Assembly: GCA_027007865.1 (NCBI GenBank)
Contig: JALTEE010000399.1
Location: 1-6,112 of the forward strand
Source of the DNA: a bacterium
Lineage (GTDB): Bacteria; UBP14; UBA6098; B30-G16
Reading direction: 5' to 3'
DNA: 6,112 nucleotides
The position numbers were made by a program, and so were the translations under genes. Positions 1-5,062 of this stretch are shown here, in pieces. Numbering within the stretch: position 1 is the first letter of the stretch; the number at the start of each line of letters is the position of its first letter. Below the pieces are notes generated by a model, which was not told where the DNA came from, did not search any database, and saw nothing but the letters and a program-made list of their open reading frames with translations.

Positions 1-870
1 ATCGCCATTGCAGGCGAAGGCAATAAAGGTATCGTTAGAATATGGTTATCAGCAGAAGCGATAATTTTCAAGCCCGTTGAAAATGCCGAAGCCGCAAAGG
101 GATTTAAAATTCCCGAGGATATGGGAAGAAACCTTATCGTCATAGCTACGGCGAACCCAGAGATGATTCAGAAATATAATTTATTCATATTAAATGAAGT
201 TAATGGCGATACGATTCGTAGATTTGCGAAAGGTGATGGACCGCCACCCTCGCAGATCGTATGGGATTGGAAAGATGACAACGGAAACCTAATCGACCCG
301 CGGGGGAAATATCGTGTAATGCTCGTTCTAGAAGACCAGTTCGGGCAAGTATATAATGTCCAATCCGAGCCTATTTGGGTGATGGTAGAAAAATGGGAAC
401 ACCGATTCGAATCCGCAATCCTCGTTCAGTTTTCATTCGATGAGACAGTGAGCGAATCGAAATATCTCGAGAGTAGATTGGAGGATTTTGCAAATCGCAT
501 TAAGGAAAAAGCGCAGAGGGAGGGAAACGAAATGAAAGTCACACTGACAGGACACACGGACATAATCGGAACTCCGATGCGCAACCAGAAACTTTCTGAA
601 GCGCGAGCGAAAAAAGAATTGACGAAGTTTAAATATTTATTGCAATATACTTTGAACCTTGATTCTCCTGAAGCCTTGAATAAATGGCTCAAAAAAAATA
701 ATGTGACTTTAACCTACCGCGGCGTCAGGGATAAAGAGCCTTATGAAATCGAGCGCTTTCGCAATGGAAAATTCGAGAGAGTTTTAATTGGCGATGATAA
801 TACACCAGAAGGAAGAAGCGTGAATCGCCGTGTTGTAATAGATGTAGAAGAAAAAGTATCCAAAGAATAA
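1..870 (+). CDS. C-terminal part of envelope protein: FlgD-like Ig domain followed by OmpA-like peptidoglycan-binding domain (5' partial)
   Basis: The reading frame is open from base 1, so the Met at 121 is internal and the true start lies outside the window; 289 residues are visible. Visible residues ~45-130 look like a FlgD/Ig-type beta-sandwich: a GDTIRRF segment, then a PPPSQIVWDWKDDNGNLI stretch and a GKYRV strand, the usual pattern of these repeats. Residues ~139-283 form an OmpA-like C-terminal domain: a VQFSFDE strand, a TGHTD motif with Asp187, an NQKLSEARA helix with Arg202, and a terminal NRRVVID strand. In the family this Asp/Arg pair contacts diaminopimelate of peptidoglycan, so the protein probably tethers an outer-membrane or periplasmic structure to the cell wall. 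About 60 residues separate the LSEARA helix from NRRVVID, longer than in a minimal OmpA domain. The gene is convergent with hutH and functionally unrelated to it. Domain call is good; specific function unknown. Confidence 0.85.
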   Translation: MAIAGEGNKGIVRIWLSAEAIIFKPVENAEAAKGFKIPEDMGRNLIVIATANPEMIQKYNLFILNEVNGDTIRRFAKGDGPPPSQIVWDWKDDNGNLIDPRGKYRVMLVLEDQFGQVYNVQSEPIWVMVEKWEHRFESAILVQFSFDETVSESKYLESRLEDFANRIKEKAQREGNEMKVTLTGHTDIIGTPMRNQKLSEARAKKELTKFKYLLQYTLNLDSPEALNKWLKKNNVTLTYRGVRDKEPYEIERFRNGKFERVLIGDDNTPEGRSVNRRVVIDVEEKVSKE

Positions 871-1015
871 CGCGATAGGCGTGTCTTCTTTGTTTCACCA
901 TCATTCCTTTATGACACGATAAATTGCTTTCTCGCTGCATGCATAGATTGTCATAAGTATTCCGTGGCGCGTGATTTTTTTATCAAGTCGGGAATAATAT
1001 GTGTGTCGAATAATT

Positions 1016-2548
1016 TTAATCGAGTTTTCCAACCGCATCTTCGACAGCGTTTAGAATTTTTCCGTTTTGCACGAGTTCCGCCATCGTATTGTTATCATAG
1101 CAAGTCGGTCTATCTTCGTCTAAAAATTTTACATTTTCGCGGATGATTTCGTATGCGGCTTGCGTGCCTTTCCCTGGTTTGTGCGGTTTTCGGAAGTCGA
1201 TTGCCTGTGCCGCCGCCATCATTTCGATGCCGATAACTGCGCTTATGTGCCCGATTATTTTCTTTGTTTTAATAGCAGTTGTCATTCCCATCGAAACGAA
1301 ATCTTCTTGGTCTGCAGCAGCGGGTGTAGAAAGCGTTGCTGCGGGATGACTGAGCACACGGCATTCTGCGATGAGCATTCCTGCCGTATATTGAATTAGC
1401 ATCAGTCCGCTCATCATACCAGCGCCTTTTGTTAAAAACGGAGGCAGACCGGCGGAAAGATAGTGATTCATCAACCTATTTGTTCTGCGCTCACTGAGAA
1501 CGCCGATAGTTGTCGTTGCTGTGCCCATCAATTCGAGCGGAAATGCGAGTGGTGTTCCTTGAAAATTTGCGCCAGGTATAACTTCGTTGTCATCGGGGAA
1601 AAATAGTGGATTATCGCCTACGCCGTTTAGTTCTATGAGGAACTGTTTTCTCGCCCATTTAAGTGCGTCCTTTGCTGCGCCGACAACCTGCGGTGTGCTG
1701 CGTAGACTGTAAGCATCCTGAACTTTTTTCTTGCCGAGTGCGCCGCCGTAAAGCATTTCCGAGCCTTCCGTGATTCGTCTGATGTTTGATGCGCATTCTA
1801 CGGAGCCAGGATAACCGCGTGCCTTGTGAAGGCGTTCATCAAACGATTTCATCTGTGCGTTGAGAACTTCGAGTGTCATAGCTGCTGCAATTTCGCTGCT
1901 TTTTAATAATTTATCGATGTCGTTTAATTGCATTGTGCCCATAGAAGTGATGCAGTTCGAGCCGTTGATGCAGGCGAGACCGTCTCTTGCGAGAAATTCT
2001 ATCGGTTCTAATCCTGCGCGTTTGAGCGCATCTTTGGCAGGAAGTCGTTCACCCTGATAAAACGCTTCGCCTTCGCCCATTAAAACGAGAGCAAATTGAG
2101 ACATAGGGGATAGGTCTCCGCAGGCGCCGACACTACCGTGCTGAAACATAACAGGTGTAACGCCTCTGTTGAGAAGTTCAACCATTTGCTGAACAACTTC
2201 GGGACGAATGCCGCTGAGCCCGTTGCATAGGACATTTATTCGAGAAAGAATGGCGCCACGAGCATCGTCAATTGACATCGGTTCACCGTAGCCTGCTGCG
2301 TGTGAGTATATGATGTATTTCTGAAATTTCTTAACCTGCTCGGGTTTCAGAACGACTTCAGATAATTCTCCGATTCCTGTTGTAACGCCATACATAACTT
2401 CTTGCTTTTCGACCTTTTCGTCGAGCATCCTGCGGCATTTTTTTATTCGCCTCCAAGCATCGTTTGAAACTTCAACTTTTTCACCGCGCCGCGCAACGGA
2501 AACAACATCTTCAATAGTCAAATGTTTACCATCAAGAATTACTGACAT
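1016..2548 (-). CDS. hutH: histidine ammonia-lyase, Cys-type MIO precursor
   Basis: Complete 510-residue protein, the usual family length. It deaminates L-histidine to trans-urocanate and ammonia, the first step of histidine catabolism, in the cytoplasm as a homotetramer. Active-site residues fall at the numbering known from the Pseudomonas putida enzyme: Tyr53 (MYGVTTGIG), His83 (YSHAAG), Asn195 (INGSN), Gln277, Tyr280 and Arg283 (VQDAYSLRSTPQ), and Glu415 (ADQEDFVSMG). The Ser-His pair at 82-83 favours histidine over phenylalanine or tyrosine as substrate. The cofactor tripeptide that cyclises to MIO reads Ala142-Cys143-Gly144 (GSVGACGDLSP) instead of Ala-Ser-Gly; a Ser143Cys mutant of the P. 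putida enzyme is known to form an active cofactor. Phe417 stands where QEDHVSM normally has His. The ATG at 2546-2548 is supported by GGAGG at 2555-2559, 6 nt upstream. It lies downstream of hutU but has its own leader. A related aromatic amino acid lyase is the main alternative. Confidence 0.93.
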   Translation of the reverse strand: MSVILDGKHLTIEDVVSVARRGEKVEVSNDAWRRIKKCRRMLDEKVEKQEVMYGVTTGIGELSEVVLKPEQVKKFQKYIIYSHAAGYGEPMSIDDARGAILSRINVLCNGLSGIRPEVVQQMVELLNRGVTPVMFQHGSVGACGDLSPMSQFALVLMGEGEAFYQGERLPAKDALKRAGLEPIEFLARDGLACINGSNCITSMGTMQLNDIDKLLKSSEIAAAMTLEVLNAQMKSFDERLHKARGYPGSVECASNIRRITEGSEMLYGGALGKKKVQDAYSLRSTPQVVGAAKDALKWARKQFLIELNGVGDNPLFFPDDNEVIPGANFQGTPLAFPLELMGTATTTIGVLSERRTNRLMNHYLSAGLPPFLTKGAGMMSGLMLIQYTAGMLIAECRVLSHPAATLSTPAAADQEDFVSMGMTTAIKTKKIIGHISAVIGIEMMAAAQAIDFRKPHKPGKGTQAAYEIIRENVKFLDEDRPTCYDNNTMAELVQNGKILNAVEDAVGKLD

Positions 2549-2554
2549 AATTAT

Positions 2555-2559
2555 CCTCC
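2555..2559 (-). promoter_or_regulatory. hutH ribosome binding site
   Basis: The minus strand reads TGGAGGATAATTATG, with GGAGG six bases before the ATG. It fixes the hutH start at 2548. Confidence 0.8.
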
Positions 2560-2595
2560 AAATATTTTTAGATAAAAATTTGATTTCGATGAGAA

Positions 2596-2626
2596 ATTAA
2601 AGTAGGGCATAGGAACGCATTGTCAA
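2596..2626 (-). promoter_or_regulatory. candidate sigma-70 promoter of hutH
   Basis: On the minus strand a perfect TTGACA (2626-2621) is followed after 19 bases by TTTAAT (2601-2596, five of six matches to TATAAT). Transcription would begin roughly 40 bases before the hutH ATG. The spacer is 2 bases longer than optimal, which would suit a regulated promoter. The -35 box sits inside one arm of the inverted repeat at 2618-2648. Inferred from consensus matching only. Confidence 0.4.
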
Positions 2627-2648
2627 GTGTAATTATGATTTGACAATG
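2618..2648. promoter_or_regulatory. perfect 9-bp inverted repeat, candidate operator
   Basis: CATTGTCAA at 2618-2626 is matched exactly by its reverse complement TTGACAATG at 2640-2648, with 13 bases between. The arm centres are 22 bp apart, about two helical turns, so a symmetric dimer could read both arms from one face of the DNA. The left arm contains the candidate hutH -35 box, so binding there would affect hutH transcription directly. It could also form a hairpin, but there is no T-run after it on the minus strand, so it is not a terminator. No regulator gene is in the window. It does not resemble the HutC or HutP sites I know. Confidence 0.4.
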
Positions 2649-2745
2649 TGAATTAGAGTGCAACATCGCAAGAACTCGTAAGAGTAGCACATTGAAAATC
2701 AAGCAATTTGTATTATTTCGCACCGAGATATTTTTTTATTGAATA

Positions 2746-2836
2746 TTATTTCATCATCGGGATTTTACGCCCAACTTTTTCGCATTCTCGATTGCGCTTT
2801 CGTATCCGGCATCTGCGTGGCGCATAATTCCTGTGC
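2746..2836 (-). pseudogene. truncated, frameshifted second copy of the hutU 3' end
   Basis: Bases 2747-2836 match the last 91 bp of intact hutU (3362-3452) with two differences: one T is missing from the T-run at 2763-2766 (five Ts at 3378-3382), and 2826 is A where 3442 is T. Read on the minus strand it would encode the last ~30 residues of urocanate hydratase ([13 protein letters not shown] and onward). The lost base puts it out of frame, giving VKSR then a stop. The substitution is synonymous (ATT against ATA for Ile). The fragment has no start and no upstream hutU sequence, so it is a leftover end rather than a gene. It most likely marks the original hutU terminus displaced when the hicAB segment entered. 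Confidence 0.9.
2747..2836. repeat. direct repeat, distal copy (hutU 3' end)
   Basis: Left member of a pair of direct repeats flanking hicAB. It is 90 bp and differs from the copy at 3362-3452 by one missing base and one substitution. Similarity stops sharply at 2836/2837, where the remnant gives way to sequence unrelated to hutU. Confidence 0.93.
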
Positions 2837-2840
2837 AATG

Positions 2841-2857
2841 GATTTTTGTAAAAAATC
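2841..2857 (-). terminator. weak AT-rich hairpin after hicB
   Basis: GATTTTT at 2841-2847 pairs perfectly with AAAAATC at 2851-2857 around a 3-base loop, just beyond the hicB stop on the minus strand. The stem has only one G-C pair and no long T-run follows, so it would be a poor terminator. It may simply mark the edge of the inserted segment. Confidence 0.2.
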
Positions 2858-2862
2858 GACAT

Positions 2863-3111
2863 TTACGCAGCAACCCGCTCTAACTCTCTGTTTAAAACGA
2901 TGATTCGTGCTTTTTTATTTTCTTTGGGAATCGGCAGCCCGAGTTTTTTCATTTCTTCGATATGTTCTTCAATGCCGTGGATAGCCTTGTATATGCAATC
3001 CTCTACGGAATTACCGACGCCGCTGAAACCTTCGAGGTCGGGTGAGTAAAATGTGAAGAACAGCGGGTCTTCTGTGGCTTCGATTATAATATCGTATTTT
3101 ATCGGAATCAT
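2863..3111 (-). CDS. hicB: HicB-type antitoxin
   Basis: 82 residues. The pattern is that of the HicB partial RNase H-like fold: an opening strand MIPIKYDIIIEATE, then FYSPDLEGFSGVG, then a helix from about residue 35 (SVEDCIYKAIHGIEEHIEEM) and the motif LGLPIPKE at 58-65. In the family this protein binds HicA and blocks its ribonuclease activity. The C-terminus ends about 15 residues after the core, with no room for the helix-turn-helix or ribbon-helix-helix DNA-binding domain many HicB proteins carry, so classic self-repression by this protein alone is unlikely. Its ATG overlaps the hicA stop as ATGA (3108-3111), and a run of five G residues (minus strand, 3122-3118) sits seven bases upstream as a possible ribosome binding site, so the two are probably translationally coupled. 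The gene lies inside the repeat-flanked segment. Confidence 0.8.
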   Translation of the reverse strand: MIPIKYDIIIEATEDPLFFTFYSPDLEGFSGVGNSVEDCIYKAIHGIEEHIEEMKKLGLPIPKENKKARIIVLNRELERVAA

Positions 3112-3308
3112 TTTTTACCCCCAATTTTTATTCCTGCAGCCTTTATAATCGAATATAATGTTCCTGTCGGAACTTCTTTCCTTCCGTGATAATCTACTCG
3201 AATTAAATTGATACAACCGTCTTTCCAGTAGTATCTAACAGAACCCTTCTCTTTAATCATACGGAACCCATTTTGCTCGAGTAATCTTATAAGTTCATTA
3301 AATGTCAT
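3108..3308 (-). CDS. hicA: HicA-type mRNA interferase toxin, variant active-site motif
   Basis: 66 residues, typical of HicA, with its double-stranded-RNA-binding-like fold: an N-terminal helix (FNELIRLLEQNGF), a strand beginning KEKGS, a beta-hairpin through INLIRVDYHG, and a final helix GTLYSIIKAAGI. HicA proteins cleave mRNA and depend on a His in a GSH motif. Here that position is Val24 (GSVRYYW; codon GTT at 3237-3239), while the second conserved His (His41 in YHGRKEVPTGTL) is kept. It may therefore be an inactive toxin, or belong to a HicA-like subgroup using other residues. An in-frame TAG at 3314-3312 just upstream makes the ATG at 3306-3308 the first possible start. The nearest purine-rich sequence, TTGAGGA, lies 14 bases upstream, too far for a strong ribosome binding site. 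It is the first gene of the hicAB pair, toxin before antitoxin as is usual for hicAB. Confidence 0.8.
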   Translation of the reverse strand: MTFNELIRLLEQNGFRMIKEKGSVRYYWKDGCINLIRVDYHGRKEVPTGTLYSIIKAAGIKIGGKK

Positions 3309-3360
3309 ATTCTATTGGCGCATCCTCAAACTAAAGATTTGTTTGTTTTTTGCAACTGTG

Positions 3361-5043
3361 CTATTTCATCATCGGGATTTTTACGCCCAACTTTTTCGCA
3401 TTCTCGATTGCGCTTTCGTATCCGGCATCTGCGTGGCGCATTATTCCTGTGCCGGGGTCGTTTGTCAGAACGAGTTTTAATCGCTTATCCATCATTTCCG
3501 TGCCATCGGCGACGATGACTTGCCCTGCGTGTAATGAATAGCCGATTCCGACGCCTCCGCCGTGGTGAAACGATACCCACGATGCGCCGGAAACAGCATT
3601 GAGGGCAAAATTCAGCAGTGGCCAATCTGCAATCGCATCGCTGCCATCTTTCATATCTTCGGTCTCGCGGTTCGGTGATGCCACCGAGCCGCCATCGAGA
3701 TGGTCTCGCCCGATGACGATGGGCGCTTTCACTCTGCCTTCGCGGACGAGACGATTGAACATAAGTCCCGCTTTGTCGCGTTCGCCATAGCCGAGCCAAC
3801 AGATGCGTGTCGGCAAGCCCTGAAATGCGACGCGCTCACGGGCTAATTTCAGCCAGCGGTGAAGGTGCGTTTTCTCGGGGAAAAGTTTCATCAATTCTTC
3901 GTCGATTGTAAAAATATCTTCGGGGTCGCCGGAAAGCGCCGCCCATCGGAACGGTCCCTGTCCTTCGCAGAAAAGTGGACGAATGTATGCTGGCGTGAAC
4001 CCCGGATATTTCCATTTGCCATCTGCCGTTTTGATTTCATTTTCCTCGATGTATCCGCCAGCGAGCGCATTTCCGCGCAGATTGTTCCCGTAATCGAATG
4101 TCTCTGCGCCGCGCTCCTGAATTTTTATCATCAGACGAATATGTTTTGCCATCGATTCGTATGAACGGCGAGTGTATTCCTTCGGGTCTTTTGCTCGCAG
4201 TTCGAGAGCCTGCTCATAACTTATTCCCTGCGGAACATAGCCATTTAAGGGGTCGTGTGCAGATGTCTGGTCGGTGAGTAAATCGGGCGTGATGTTTCGC
4301 TCGACCAACGCCTGCAATAAATCTACCACATTACCATACCACACAATCGACTTTGCAATGCCTTTCGACTTATATTCAAGTGCTTTTTCTATTGCGCTGT
4401 CGAGGTTCGTCTCCATCTCGTCGAGATATTTTGTTGCGAGGCGCTTTTCGATGCGCTCACGGCTGACTTCTGCGGCGAGATATGTCGCATTATTCATCGT
4501 TGCGGCGAGTGGCTGTGCGCCGGACATTCCACCGCATCCGCCGGAGACGATTAACTTGCCGCGCAAATCATCTGTGCCGAACTTTTTCCTGCCCGCAGCG
4601 GCAAATGTCTCATAAGTCCCCTGCAAAATTCCCTGCGTGCCGATATAAATCCAACTTCCCGCTGTCATCTGACCATACATAATCAAACCTTTGCGGTCGA
4701 GTTCGTTGAAATATTCCCAATTTGCCCAGTGCGGCACGAGATTGGAATTTGCGATAATCACGCGCGGCGCCCATTCGCTCGTTTTGAAGACGCCGACGGG
4801 TTTCCCCGATTGCACCAGCAATGTTTCATCGTTCTCCAATTCCTTGAGTGTGCGGATAATCGCGTCGTAGCAATCCCAGTTGCGAGCGGCTTTTCCTGTT
4901 CCGCCATATACGATGAGATTATCAGGGTCTTCGGCATTTGCAGGGTCGAGATTATTCATCAGCATTCTCATAGCGGCTTCCTGCTGCCAGCCTTTGCACG
5001 AAAGTGTTGTGCCGTGCGGCGCATGAATGATGTGTTGTGGCAT
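3361..5043 (-). CDS. hutU: urocanate hydratase
   Basis: Complete 560-residue protein, normal family length (~555). It converts urocanate to 4-imidazolone-5-propanoate using tightly bound NAD+ as an electrophile, the second step of histidine degradation; cytoplasmic. Family signatures run the full length: [12 protein letters not shown] (45-56), [15 protein letters not shown] (99-113), [17 protein letters not shown] (123-139), the dinucleotide-binding stretch [16 protein letters not shown] (167-182), [12 protein letters not shown] (258-269), [14 protein letters not shown] (364-377), [15 protein letters not shown] (409-423) with Cys415 matching the conserved active-site cysteine, and [16 protein letters not shown] (447-462) followed by [11 protein letters not shown] (493-503). 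The ATG is preceded by AGGAGG at 5056-5051, 7 nt away. Only 19 nt separate it from the upstream nuclease-like gene, so its promoter is probably within or before that gene. Its last 91 bp are duplicated at 2747-2836. Confidence 0.97.
   Translation of the reverse strand: MPQHIIHAPHGTTLSCKGWQQEAAMRMLMNNLDPANAEDPDNLIVYGGTGKAARNWDCYDAIIRTLKELENDETLLVQSGKPVGVFKTSEWAPRVIIANSNLVPHWANWEYFNELDRKGLIMYGQMTAGSWIYIGTQGILQGTYETFAAAGRKKFGTDDLRGKLIVSGGCGGMSGAQPLAATMNNATYLAAEVSRERIEKRLATKYLDEMETNLDSAIEKALEYKSKGIAKSIVWYGNVVDLLQALVERNITPDLLTDQTSAHDPLNGYVPQGISYEQALELRAKDPKEYTRRSYESMAKHIRLMIKIQERGAETFDYGNNLRGNALAGGYIEENEIKTADGKWKYPGFTPAYIRPLFCEGQGPFRWAALSGDPEDIFTIDEELMKLFPEKTHLHRWLKLARERVAFQGLPTRICWLGYGERDKAGLMFNRLVREGRVKAPIVIGRDHLDGGSVASPNRETEDMKDGSDAIADWPLLNFALNAVSGASWVSFHHGGGVGIGYSLHAGQVIVADGTEMMDKRLKLVLTNDPGTGIMRHADAGYESAIENAKKLGVKIPMMK
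3362..3452. repeat. direct repeat, proximal copy (inside hutU)
   Basis: Right member of the direct repeat pair. It is the intact 3' end of hutU and begins at the second base of the stop codon in reading sense. The distance to the other copy is about 615 bp, and the unique segment between them (2837-3361) holds hicA, hicB and little else. Confidence 0.93.
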
Positions 5044-5050
5044 TGTAGAA

Positions 5051-5056
5051 CCTCCT
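5051..5056 (-). promoter_or_regulatory. hutU ribosome binding site
   Basis: A perfect AGGAGG on the minus strand, seven bases before the hutU ATG. It occupies the middle of the 19-base gap after the preceding gene and leaves no room for a promoter there. Confidence 0.88.
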
Positions 5057-5062
5057 GAATTA

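Larger units (their letters stand above)
2549..2745. other. leader between the hutU remnant and hutH
   Basis: This AT-rich stretch holds no convincing ORF on either strand. Its hutH-proximal half carries the ribosome binding site, candidate promoter and inverted repeat. In the distal half (2649-2745) I see no structure I can name: no GC-rich hairpin with a T-run, no tRNA and no repeat. It is probably the native hutU-hutH spacer from before the hicAB segment arrived, since the hutU remnant abuts it directly. Confidence 0.5.

Noticed and set aside
426..940. Minus-strand ORFs at 426-692 and 725-940
   Set aside because: They lie wholly or mostly opposite the OmpA-domain gene, and the second runs into the convergent gap. 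Neither shows a domain.
909..956. 8-bp inverted repeat (TTATGACA and TGTCATAA) between the OmpA-domain gene and hutH, considered as a shared terminator
   Set aside because: The 32-base loop is too long, the stem is AT-rich and no T-run follows on either strand. I see no convincing terminator in 871-1015.
964..2057. Plus-strand ORFs opposite hutH (964-1146, 1143-1399, 1860-2057)
   Set aside because: Antisense shadows of hutH with no ribosome binding sites or family patterns.
3309..3361. A promoter for hicAB between hutU and hicA
   Set aside because: A TTGCAA box is visible on the minus strand, but the only -10 candidate at proper spacing (TAGTTT) matches just three of six bases.
2747..3452. 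The direct repeats as an insertion-sequence target-site duplication
   Set aside because: At about 90 bp the repeat is far longer than any transposase duplication, and there is no transposase or terminal inverted repeat in the segment.
3485..3799. Minus-strand ORF of 104 codons
   Set aside because: Out-of-frame shadow inside hutU; the product is Arg-rich with no recognisable fold.
3859..4164. Plus-strand ORF of 101 codons, and similar ORFs at 3315-3541, 3599-3790, 4274-4682 and 4729-5058
   Set aside because: All lie antisense to hutU, whose family motifs cover its whole length. Their products look like shadow translations (Cys/Arg/Ser-rich, no domain pattern).
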